A stretch of 12,104 bases of DNA from Porticoccus sp041592135 (lineage in GTDB: Bacteria > Pseudomonadota > Gammaproteobacteria > Pseudomonadales > Porticoccaceae), in assembly GCA_041592135.1 (NCBI GenBank), contig JBFHQR010000066.1; one strand, written 5' to 3'. The notes beneath the pieces are model-generated. The model saw only the letters and a program-made list of their open reading frames with translations. It was not told where the DNA came from and made no database searches. A program made the position numbers and the translations under genes. Within the stretch, counting starts at the first letter, position 1, and each line of letters opens with the position of its first letter. Below, in pieces: positions 1 through 7,132 of the stretch.

Positions 1-1
1 C

Positions 2-3000
2 GAGATCGAGCGCGTGCTGTACTTTGAATCCTTTGTGGTGACCGACCCCGGTATGACCACACTGGAGCGCGGTCAGCTGTTGAACGATGACGAATACTTC
101 CAGGCGATGGAAGACTTCGGTGACGATTTTGAAGCGATGATGGGTGCCGAGGGTATCCAGAAGCTGATGAAGAGCCTGGACTTGGAACACGAGATCGCGA
201 CCATTCGGGAAGAAATTCCCAACACCCGTTCCGAGACCAAGATCAAAAAACTGTCCAAGCGGCTGAAATTGCTGGAAGCCTTCCTCAACTCTGGCAACAA
301 GCCGGAGTGGATGGTGCTGGAGGCGTTGCCGGTGTTGCCGCCGGACCTGCGTCCGCTGGTGCCTCTGGATGGCGGCCGTTTCGCCACCTCCGACCTGAAC
401 GATCTGTATCGCCGGGTGATCAACCGCAACAACCGCCTGAAGCGTCTGCTGGAGCTGAATGCGCCCGACATTATCGTGCGCAACGAGAAGCGCATGTTGC
501 AGGAATCGGTGGATGCGCTGCTGGATAACGGCCGCCGCGGCCGGGCCATTACCGGCTCCAACAAGCGTCCGCTGAAATCCCTGGCCGATATGATCAAGGG
601 TAAACAGGGTCGCTTCCGCCAAAACCTGCTCGGCAAGCGCGTCGACTACTCCGGTCGTTCCGTGATCGTGGTGGGTCCGACCCTGCGCCTGCACCAGTGC
701 GGTCTGCCCAAACGTATGGCGCTGGAGCTGTTCAAGCCGTTCATCTTCTCCAAGCTGGAGCTGCGCGGTCTGGCGACTACCATCAAGGCGGCCAAGAAAA
801 TGGTGGAACGCGAAGAACCCGTCGTCTGGGATATCCTGGATGATGTGATTCGCGAACACCCGGTGCTGTTGAACCGTGCACCGACCCTGCACCGTTTGGG
901 TATCCAGGCGTTCGAGCCGGTGCTGATTGAAGGCAAGGCGATCCAGCTGCACCCGTTGGTGTGTGCGGCCTATAACGCGGACTTCGACGGCGACCAGATG
1001 GCGGTACACGTACCGCTGACCCTGGAGGCCCAGCTCGAGTCCCGGGCGCTGATGATGTCCACCAACAACATCCTCTCTCCCGCCAACGGCGAACCGATCA
1101 TCGTACCGTCCCAGGACGTGGTACTGGGGCTCTATTACATGACCCGCGATCGCGTCAATGCCCAGGGCGAGGGCCGTGTCTACGCCAACTTGCAGGAGGT
1201 GTCCCGCGCCTACTTCGGCAAACAGGCACACCTGCAGTCCAAGGCCAAGGTGCGCATCCGCGAAGTGACCTTCAATGAAGAGGGCGAGCGCCTCGATCGC
1301 ACCTTCCTGGTGGACACCACTGTGGGGCGTGCCCTGTTGTGGGAAATCGTGCCGGAGGGTTTGCCCTTCGAGCTGGTCAACCAGCCGATGACCAAGAAAG
1401 CCATCTCCCGCATCATCAACCGCTGTTATCGCGATGTCGGCTTGAAGGCGACCGTGATTTTTGCCGACCAATTGATGTATACCGGTTTTGATTTCTCCAC
1501 GAAGTCCGGCGTGTCCATTGGTGTCAACGATTTCACCATTCCCGAGGCCAAGGCGGAGATTATTTCCCGCGCCGAAGCCGAGGTGATGGAAATCGAGAGC
1601 CAGTTTGCCTCCGGCCTGGTTACCCAGGGTGAGAAATACAACAAGGTGATCGATATCTGGTCCCGTGCCAACGACCAGGTGGCTAAGGCCATGATGGAGG
1701 TGATCAGTACCGAGCCAGTGATTAATAGTGATGGTGAAGAAGAGAATCAACCCTCATTTAACTCCGTCTTTATTATGGCCGACTCTGGTGCGCGGGGTTC
1801 TCCTGCACAGATTCGTCAGCTGGCCGGTATGCGCGGCCTGATGGCGCGTCCGGATGGCTCCATTATTGAGACGCCGATTACCGCAAACTTCCGTGAAGGT
1901 TTGAACGTACTCCAGTACTTCATCTCCACCCACGGTGCGCGCAAAGGTCTGGCGGATACCGCACTGAAAACGGCCAACTCCGGTTACCTGACCCGCCGTC
2001 TGGTGGATGTGTCCCAGGATCTGGTGGTGGTCGAACAGGATTGTGGCACCGACCAAGGTCTGCTGATGACCCCGGTTATCGAAGGTGGTGACATCATCGA
2101 ATCCCTGGGTGACCGCATCCTCGGTCGTGTGGTGGCTGCCGATGTGATTCAGCCCGGTGGCAAGGACATCGCCGTGGAAGCCGGCACCATGATCGATGAG
2201 AAGTGGGTCGAGCGCATTGAAGCCATGGGTATTGATGAGCTGATCGTCCGCTCGCCGATCACCTGTGAAACCCGCTTTGGTATCTGTTCCGAGTGCTACG
2301 GTCGCGACCTGGCCCGCGGCCATATGGTCAATGCAGGTGAAGCCATCGGCGTGATCGCAGCCCAGTCCATCGGTGAGCCGGGAACCCAGCTGACCATGCG
2401 GACCTTCCACATCGGCGGTGCGGCATCCCGTGCCTCTGCCGTGGACAGTATCCAGGTGAAGATGAGCGGCACGGTGCGGCTGGTCAACATCAAGGTGGTC
2501 GAGCGTCAAAACGGCGAGTTGGTGGCGGTATCCCGCTCCGGCGAGTTGGCCCTGGCAGACGAGAACGGTCGCGAGCGCGAACGCTACAAACTGCCCTACG
2601 GTGCCACTATCAAAGTCAAGGAAGGTGCCAAGGTTCAGGCGGGCGACGTGGTCGCCAACTGGGATCCGCACACCCACCCGATCATTACCGAGGTGGCCGG
2701 TCAAATCGCCTTCTCTGGCATGGAAGAAGGCCTCAGTACCCGGATGCAGACGGATGAGCTGACCGGTCTGTCCAGCATTTCGGTGCTCGATCCCAACGAG
2801 CGGCCCTCCGCTGGTAAGGAATTGAAGCCGATGGTGACCCTGCTGGATGACAAGGGCAAAGAGCAGACTTTCCCGAGTTCTACGGTGCCGGCCCACTATA
2901 TGTTGCCTACCAATGCCATTCTGAGTATCAACAATGGCGACCGGGTCGGTGCGGGTGACGTAATTGCCCGTATTCCCCAGGAAGGTTCCAAGACCCGGGA

Positions 3001-3802
3001 CATCACCGGTGGTCTGCCGCGGGTCGCCGACCTGTTTGAGGCGCGTCGACCGAAAGATCCGGCAATCCTGGCGGAAATTACCGGTGCCGTCAGCTTCGGC
3101 AAGGAAACCAAGGGCAAGCGCCGTTTGGTGATTACACCTAACGATGGCAACGAACAGTACGAAGACCTGATCCCCAAATGGCGTCAGCTGGGCGTGTTCG
3201 AAGGTGAACATGTCGAGAAGGGTGAAGTGATTGCCGACGGTCCGGCCAACCCCCACGATATCCTGCGTCTGCAGGGTGTGGATTCACTGGCCAAGTACAT
3301 CGTCAACGAGATCCAGGACGTCTATCGCCTGCAGGGTGTGAAGATCAACGATAAACACATCGAGGTTATCTGCCGCCAGATGCTGCGCAAAGTTGAGATC
3401 ATCGATATGGGTGAATCCTCCTTTGTGAAGGGCGAACAGGTGGAATACAACCGCGTTCTGGAAGAAAACGAAGCGCTCTACAAGGAAGGGAAAACCCCGG
3501 CCAAGTTCGAGCGTCTGTTGCTGGGTATCACCAAGGCTTCACTGGCCACCGACAGCTTTGTCTCCGCGGCCTCCTTCCAGGAGACCACCCGGGTGCTGAC
3601 CGAAGCCTCGGTAACCGGTAAGTCCGACAGCCTCCGCGGCCTGAAGGAAAACGTGGTGGTTGGTCGTTTGATTCCGGCGGGTACTGGCTTGACCTATCAC
3701 AGCCAGCGTCGCAAGGCGCGCGAAGCGGTGGCGGAGACCAGTGTCAGTGCACTGGATATCGAAGCGGCATTGAGCGAAGCGCTGAACTCTGGCGACGAGT
3801 AA
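2..3802 (+). CDS. rpoC: RNA polymerase subunit beta' (5'-truncated by window edge)
   Basis: Beta' subunit of DNA-dependent RNA polymerase; it carries the catalytic Mg site and clamp. The reading frame is open from base 2, so the gene starts outside the window. By comparison with the ~1407-residue E. coli protein remembered here, about 140 N-terminal residues, including the first zinc ribbon, are missing. The catalytic NADFDGDQM is at 974-1000, the bridge helix (MADSGARGSPAQIRQ) begins at 1775, and the trigger-loop region (QLTMRTFHIGG) lies near 2390-2420. The second zinc site has all four cysteines, at codons 2042, 2264, 2285 and 2294. The C-terminus is complete and ends in tandem TAA TAA stops at 3800-3805. 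No frameshift or missing motif is seen. rpoB should lie just upstream. Confidence 0.98.
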   Translation, partial: EIERVLYFESFVVTDPGMTTLERGQLLNDDEYFQAMEDFGDDFEAMMGAEGIQKLMKSLDLEHEIATIREEIPNTRSETKIKKLSKRLKLLEAFLNSGNKPEWMVLEALPVLPPDLRPLVPLDGGRFATSDLNDLYRRVINRNNRLKRLLELNAPDIIVRNEKRMLQESVDALLDNGRRGRAITGSNKRPLKSLADMIKGKQGRFRQNLLGKRVDYSGRSVIVVGPTLRLHQCGLPKRMALELFKPFIFSKLELRGLATTIKAAKKMVEREEPVVWDILDDVIREHPVLLNRAPTLHRLGIQAFEPVLIEGKAIQLHPLVCAAYNADFDGDQMAVHVPLTLEAQLESRALMMSTNNILSPANGEPIIVPSQDVVLGLYYMTRDRVNAQGEGRVYANLQEVSRAYFGKQAHLQSKAKVRIREVTFNEEGERLDRTFLVDTTVGRALLWEIVPEGLPFELVNQPMTKKAISRIINRCYRDVGLKATVIFADQLMYTGFDFSTKSGVSIGVNDFTIPEAKAEIISRAEAEVMEIESQFASGLVTQGEKYNKVIDIWSRANDQVAKAMMEVISTEPVINSDGEEENQPSFNSVFIMADSGARGSPAQIRQLAGMRGLMARPDGSIIETPITANFREGLNVLQYFISTHGARKGLADTALKTANSGYLTRRLVDVSQDLVVVEQDCGTDQGLLMTPVIEGGDIIESLGDRILGRVVAADVIQPGGKDIAVEAGTMIDEKWVERIEAMGIDELIVRSPITCETRFGICSECYGRDLARGHMVNAGEAIGVIAAQSIGEPGTQLTMRTFHIGGAASRASAVDSIQVKMSGTVRLVNIKVVERQNGELVAVSRSGELALADENGRERERYKLPYGATIKVKEGAKVQAGDVVANWDPHTHPIITEVAGQIAFSGMEEGLSTRMQTDELTGLSSISVLDPNERPSAGKELKPMVTLLDDKGKEQTFPSSTVPAHYMLPTNAILSINNGDRVGAGDVIARIPQEGSKTRDITGGLPRVADLFEARRPKDPAILAEITGAVSFGKETKGKRRLVITPNDGNEQYEDLIPKWRQLGVFEGEHVEKGEVIADGPANPHDILRLQGVDSLAKYIVNEIQDVYRLQGVKINDKHIEVICRQMLRKVEIIDMGESSFVKGEQVEYNRVLEENEALYKEGKTPAKFERLLLGITKASLATDSFVSAASFQETTRVLTEASVTGKSDSLRGLKENVVVGRLIPAGTGLTYHSQRRKAREAVAETSVSALDIEAALSEALNSGDE

Positions 3803-3815
3803 TAAAAAGAGCACG

Positions 3816-3834
3816 GCGGCCCGTTTTGGGCCGC
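3816..3834 (+). terminator. Hairpin after rpoC, weak intrinsic terminator
   Basis: A 7-bp GC stem, GCGGCCC (3816-3822) with GGGCCGC (3828-3834), has a GTTTT loop and starts 14 nt after the rpoC stop. The stem is strong but only TT follows, so as an intrinsic terminator it is weak. It may act mainly as a 3' mRNA end stabiliser or a partial terminator. The next base begins the -35 box of the rpsL promoter. Confidence 0.6.
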
Positions 3835-3863
3835 TTGACTCAAGGTGGCGCTATCTTTAGAAT
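3835..3863 (+). promoter_or_regulatory. Sigma-70 promoter of the rpsL (str) operon
   Basis: The -35 box TTGACT (3835-3840) and -10 box TAGAAT (3858-3863) are 17 nt apart, each matching consensus at five of six positions. The next bases, GCCGCCTCCC, form a GC-rich discriminator, a feature of ribosomal promoters under ppGpp/DksA stringent control in Gammaproteobacteria. The start site is expected near 3870, giving a leader of about 83 nt. This implies rpsL and downstream genes are not dependent on read-through from rpoBC. Confidence 0.75.
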
Positions 3864-3869
3864 GCCGCC

Positions 3870-3936
3870 TCCCTAAAGTGGGGTCCGCCTGCGCGGGTCT
3901 CTTTTATTGGAGCCTTCAATGGGAAGGCGTTTTTTT
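3870..3936 (+). promoter_or_regulatory. rpsL leader, putative transcription attenuator
   Basis: The predicted 5' leader holds two consecutive hairpins. The first pairs GGTCCGC (3882-3888) with GCGGGTC (3893-3899), including two G-U pairs, around a CTGC loop, followed by a short pyrimidine run. The second is the intrinsic terminator at 3912-3936. CGCCT at 3886-3890 can pair with AGGCG at 3925-3929, which would break both hairpins, so a switch is possible. A 'Pseudomonas rpsL leader' attenuator with a 3' terminator has been predicted bioinformatically and presumed to respond to S12; this looks like the equivalent element, but kinship is inferred. Confidence 0.5.
3912..3936 (+). terminator. Intrinsic terminator in the rpsL leader
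   Basis: Perfect 6-bp stem GCCTTC (3912-3917) with GAAGGC (3923-3928), AATGG loop, then G and seven T residues (3930-3936). It lies between the rpsL promoter and the rpsL Shine-Dalgarno (GGAG, 3942-3945), so it can only limit transcription into the operon. This suggests attenuation, not a simple end of the rpoC transcript, which already has a hairpin at 3816-3834. Confidence 0.7.
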
Positions 3937-3952
3937 AATCTGGAGTTATTGA

Positions 3953-4324
3953 ATGGCAACGATCAACCAGTTGGTTCGTAAGCCGAGAAAACGCAAAGTT
4001 GTTAAGAGCGATGTGCCCGCTCTGCAGTCTTGTCCTCAGCGTCGTGGTGTTTGTACCCGTGTGTACACCACCACTCCGAAGAAGCCGAACTCCGCACTGC
4101 GTAAAGTGTGTCGTGTTCGTTTGACCAACGGTTACGAGGTTACCTCGTATATCGGTGGTGAGGGTCACAACCTGCAGGAACACAGTGTGGTACTGATTCG
4201 CGGTGGTCGTGTTAAGGATTTGCCGGGTGTGCGTTATCACACCGTGCGCGGCAGCCTGGATACCGCCGGCGTGAACAAGCGCAGACAGCGTCGTTCCAAG
4301 TATGGAGCCAAGCGTCCCAAATAA
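3953..4324 (+). CDS. rpsL: 30S ribosomal protein S12
   Basis: S12 sits at the decoding centre of the 30S subunit and affects accuracy. At 123 aa it is one shorter than E. coli S12, and is close to it throughout (MATINQLVRKPRKRK at the N-terminus). The decoding loops TTTPKKPNS and GGRVKDLPG are intact. Lys43 and Lys88, whose substitution gives streptomycin resistance, are the sensitive-type residues, and Asp89, the target of RimO methylthiolation, is present. The ATG at 3953 is preceded by GGAG at 3942-3945 with 7-nt spacing. It is the first gene of the str operon, with its own promoter and an attenuator-like leader. Confidence 0.98.
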   Translation: MATINQLVRKPRKRKVVKSDVPALQSCPQRRGVCTRVYTTTPKKPNSALRKVCRVRLTNGYEVTSYIGGEGHNLQEHSVVLIRGGRVKDLPGVRYHTVRGSLDTAGVNKRRQRRSKYGAKRPK

Positions 4325-4418
4325 GGGACCACTTTGTGTCGGTCAGAACCGAGTAAGGCCGGGTGCGCTAGCCGCAGTGTGATCAATCCCGGACAACCCT
4401 GAAGAGAAGAGCAAGATT
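4325..4418 (+). promoter_or_regulatory. rpsL-rpsG intercistronic S7 feedback element
   Basis: The 94-nt gap matches in length the E. coli S12-S7 intercistronic region (about 96 nt), which S7 binds to repress its own translation and that of downstream genes. Two blocks resemble the E. coli sequence as I remember it: AGTAAGGCC at 4352-4360 soon after the rpsL stop, and GGACAACCCTGA at 4391-4402 before rpsG. The rpsG start has only a purine-rich run (GAAGAGAAGAG) and no clear GGAGG, which fits dependence on coupled translation. Conservation of function is inferred. Confidence 0.55.
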
Positions 4419-4889
4419 ATGCCTAGAAGAAGAGTTGTCGCTAAGCGCGAAATTCTGCCAGATCCAAAATTTGGCAATGTCACGCTGGCAAAATTTATGA
4501 ACCACGTGATGGTGAGCGGTAAAAAATCCGTCGCCGAGCGCATCGTTTACGGTGCCCTTAACCTGGTTGAATCCCGCCTCAAGGAAAATCCGGTCGCTGC
4601 GTTTGAAACAGCGCTGGATAACATCGCCCCGATGGTGGAAGTAAAATCCCGCCGCGTCGGTGGTGCCACCTATCAGGTGCCGGTAGAGGTTCGCCCCTCA
4701 CGCCGCGCCGCGCTGGCGATGCGCTGGATGGTGGATTACGCGCGCAACCGCGGTGAGAAATCCATGTCCCAGCGTCTGGCAGGTGAAATCATTGACGCCT
4801 ACCAAAACAAGGGTGGGGCAGTGAAGAAACGTGAAGACGTCCACCGTATGGCGGAAGCCAACAAGGCGTTCTCACACTTCCGATTCTGA
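4419..4889 (+). CDS. rpsG: 30S ribosomal protein S7
   Basis: S7 is the primary binding protein that nucleates assembly of the 30S head by contacting the 3' domain of 16S rRNA; it also lines the E site. The 156-aa product begins MPRRRVVAKREILPDPKFGN. It carries the family signature around residues 75-100 (VEVKSRRVGGATYQVPVEVR) and the C-terminal KREDVHRMAEANKAF block. The length is typical. The ATG at 4419 fits the family start. It follows rpsL in the operon, is probably autoregulated through the gap upstream, and is followed by a strong hairpin terminator before fusA1. Confidence 0.98.
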   Translation: MPRRRVVAKREILPDPKFGNVTLAKFMNHVMVSGKKSVAERIVYGALNLVESRLKENPVAAFETALDNIAPMVEVKSRRVGGATYQVPVEVRPSRRAALAMRWMVDYARNRGEKSMSQRLAGEIIDAYQNKGGAVKKREDVHRMAEANKAFSHFRF

Positions 4890-4919
4890 TTTCGCTATCG
4901 GAACCTTAACGATTCCCAG

Positions 4920-4947
4920 AAGGGTAGCTGTCTGCAGCTACCCTTTT
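4920..4947 (+). terminator. Intrinsic terminator between rpsG and fusA1
   Basis: A perfect 11-bp stem, AAGGGTAGCTG (4920-4930) with CAGCTACCCTT (4935-4945), with a TCTG loop and a TTTT run at 4944-4947, then GTGGTTTT. It starts 30 nt after the rpsG stop and ends 37 nt before the fusA1 start. I see no convincing -35/-10 pair between it and fusA1, so fusA1 is probably expressed by partial read-through or from a promoter further upstream. Confidence 0.75.
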
Positions 4948-4971
4948 GTGGTTTTAAAGATGAATTGCTGT

Positions 4972-4980
4972 GGGGGAAAG
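4972..4980 (+). promoter_or_regulatory. fusA1 ribosome binding site, fixes the start
   Basis: GGGGGAAAG precedes the GTG at 4985 by 4 nt. An in-frame GTG at 4970 would add five residues (MGERL) and overlaps this site, leaving no Shine-Dalgarno of its own. The downstream GTG yields MARKTPIARYRNIG, the usual EF-G N-terminus. Confidence 0.75.
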
Positions 4981-4984
4981 ACTT

Positions 4985-7090
4985 GTGGCGCGTAAGACAC
5001 CTATTGCCCGTTACCGCAATATTGGCATCTGTGCTCATGTGGATGCGGGTAAGACTACCACTACCGAGCGCGTACTGTTCTACACCGGCCTTTCCCACAA
5101 GATTGGTGAGGTGCACGACGGCGCGGCCACCATGGACTGGATGGAGCAGGAGCAGGAGCGAGGCATCACCATCACCTCGGCTGCGACCACCTGTTTCTGG
5201 TCGGGCATGCAGCAGCAATTCCCCCAGCATCGCATCAATATTATCGATACTCCCGGACACGTGGACTTCACCATTGAGGTGGAGCGCTCCCTGCGCGTCC
5301 TCGATGGGGCCGTGGTGGTCCTGTGTGGTTCTTCAGGGGTGCAGCCACAGACCGAAACGGTGTGGCGGCAGGCCAACAAGTACCATGTGCCGCGCCTGGT
5401 GTTCGTCAACAAGATGGACCGCGCCGGCGCCGATTTCATGAAAGTGGTCGAGCAGCTGAAAAAGCGCCTGGGTGCCAGCCCGGTGCCGCTGCAGATGACC
5501 ATTGGCTCGGAGGAACACTTCCGGGGCGTGGTCGATCTGGTGAAGATGAAGGCCATCCTGTGGAATGAGGCAGACCAGGGGATGACCTTCGAGTATGCCG
5601 AGATTCCGGAAGACCTTGTCGATCAGTGCGAAGAGATGCGCGAGTTCATGGTCGAGGCGGCAGCGGAAGCCAACGAGGAATTGATGGACAAGTACCTCGA
5701 GGACGGCGAACTGAGCGAGGACGAAATCAAGCAGGGGCTGCGCTTGCGCACCCTGGCCAATGAAATTGTTCCCGTACTGGGTGGCTCCGCCTTCAAGAAC
5801 AAGGGCGTGCAGGCGGTGCTCGACGCCGTCATTGAATACCTGCCGGCCCCCACCGAGGTGAAGGCGATCGACGGGGTCCTCGCCGACGGTGAAACACACG
5901 ACACCCGGGCGGCCGACGACGCCGCACCTTTTGCGGCGCTGGCCTTCAAGATTGCCACGGACCCCTTCGTGGGCACGCTGACCTTCTTCCGGGTGTATTC
6001 CGGTACCCTGAATTCCGGCGATATGGTCTACAACCCCGTCAAGGGCAAGAAAGAACGCATTGGTCGCATGGTGCAGATGCACGCCAACAACCGGGAAGAA
6101 ATCAAGGAAGTGCTGGCAGGCGACATCGCAGCGGGGATTGGCCTGAAGGATGTCACCACCGGGGATACCCTCTGTGACATCAATAAGGTGATTACCCTGG
6201 AGCGCATGGAGTTCCCCGAACCGGTGATCTCCGTGGCCGTGGAGCCGAGATCCAAGGTCGACCAGGAAAAAATGGGTATTGCCCTCGGCAAACTGGCGCA
6301 GGAAGACCCTTCTTTCCGGGTGCGGACGGACGAGGAAAGCGGTCAGACCATTATTTCCGGCATGGGCGAGCTGCATCTGGATATTCTGGTTGAGCGCATG
6401 CGCCGGGAATTCAGTGTCGAGGCCAATATCGGCAAGCCGCAGGTGGCCTATCGCGAAGCGATTCGCAACACCTGTGAAATTGAAGGCAAGTTTGTGCGCC
6501 AATCCGGCGGTCGCGGCCAGTATGGTCACATCTGGATCAGGTTTGAGCCGGGCCAGGACGAGAACGCCGAGGGGCTGGAGTTTGTCAATGAAATCGTTGG
6601 CGGCACCGTGCCCAAAGAATATATTCCGGCAGTGGCCAAGGGTATTGAAGAGCAGATGCAGAATGGCGTGCTGGCGGGCTACCCGCTGCTCGGCTTGAAG
6701 GCAACGGCTTTCGACGGCTCGTACCACGATGTGGATTCATCGGAAATGGCCTTCAAGATTGCCGCCTCCATGGCCACCAAGCAATTGGCCAATAAGGGTG
6801 GTGCCGTACTGCTTGAACCCCTGATGAAGGTGGAAGTGGTTACCCCGGAAGAAAATATGGGTGATGTGGTGGGCGACCTGAACCGTCGCCGCGGCATGAT
6901 TCTGGGTATGGATGAAAGTGTTTCCGGCAAAGTAATCAATGCCGAGGTGCCTCTGGCGGAAATGTTTGGTTATGCCACCGACCTGCGCTCCGCCACCCAG
7001 GGGCGCGCGACCTTCACCATGGAATTTGAGAAATATTCTGAGGCGCCGCGCAATATCGCGGATGAAATTGTCGCCAAGAACATGCGTTGA
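4985..7090 (+). CDS. fusA: Elongation factor G (EF-G 1)
   Basis: GTPase that drives translocation of tRNA and mRNA on the ribosome and, with RRF, subunit splitting. The 701-aa protein is close in length to E. coli EF-G (704). G-domain motifs are intact: AHVDAGKT at 17-24, RGITITSAATT at 59-69, DTPGHVD at 88-94, NKMD at 142-145 and GSAFKN near 265. Domain III has EDPSFRV and GMGELHLDI. Domain IV has QSGGRGQYG and GSYHDVDSS with the tip histidine His581. Domain V has NRRRGMI and EMFGYATDLRS. Sequence detail places it with the standard str-operon EF-G. The GTG start at 4985 is chosen from the ribosome binding site and N-terminal homology. tuf1 follows after 42 nt and is probably co-transcribed. 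Confidence 0.97.
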   Translation: MARKTPIARYRNIGICAHVDAGKTTTTERVLFYTGLSHKIGEVHDGAATMDWMEQEQERGITITSAATTCFWSGMQQQFPQHRINIIDTPGHVDFTIEVERSLRVLDGAVVVLCGSSGVQPQTETVWRQANKYHVPRLVFVNKMDRAGADFMKVVEQLKKRLGASPVPLQMTIGSEEHFRGVVDLVKMKAILWNEADQGMTFEYAEIPEDLVDQCEEMREFMVEAAAEANEELMDKYLEDGELSEDEIKQGLRLRTLANEIVPVLGGSAFKNKGVQAVLDAVIEYLPAPTEVKAIDGVLADGETHDTRAADDAAPFAALAFKIATDPFVGTLTFFRVYSGTLNSGDMVYNPVKGKKERIGRMVQMHANNREEIKEVLAGDIAAGIGLKDVTTGDTLCDINKVITLERMEFPEPVISVAVEPRSKVDQEKMGIALGKLAQEDPSFRVRTDEESGQTIISGMGELHLDILVERMRREFSVEANIGKPQVAYREAIRNTCEIEGKFVRQSGGRGQYGHIWIRFEPGQDENAEGLEFVNEIVGGTVPKEYIPAVAKGIEEQMQNGVLAGYPLLGLKATAFDGSYHDVDSSEMAFKIAASMATKQLANKGGAVLLEPLMKVEVVTPEENMGDVVGDLNRRRGMILGMDESVSGKVINAEVPLAEMFGYATDLRSATQGRATFTMEFEKYSEAPRNIADEIVAKNMR

Positions 7091-7132
7091 TATTCCGAAT
7101 TTTTAAAAGCTTATCTTTGAGAGGATCTGGAC

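Noticed and set aside
1754..3256. 500-codon open frame on the minus strand inside rpoC
   Set aside because: It is a shadow of the strongly conserved rpoC frame with GC-rich third positions; the translation is His/Thr/Gly-rich with no recognisable domain.
3848..3858. 11-mer GCGCTATCTTT also present at 12030-12040
   Set aside because: One copy spans the rpsL promoter spacer and the first -10 base, the other lies between tuf2 and its terminator; no flanking similarity, so probably chance.
5333..6727. 464-codon open frame antisense to fusA1
   Set aside because: Same shadow effect; the equivalent plus-strand frame antisense to fusA2 (8747-9562) has similar composition, as expected from shared EF-G coding sequence.
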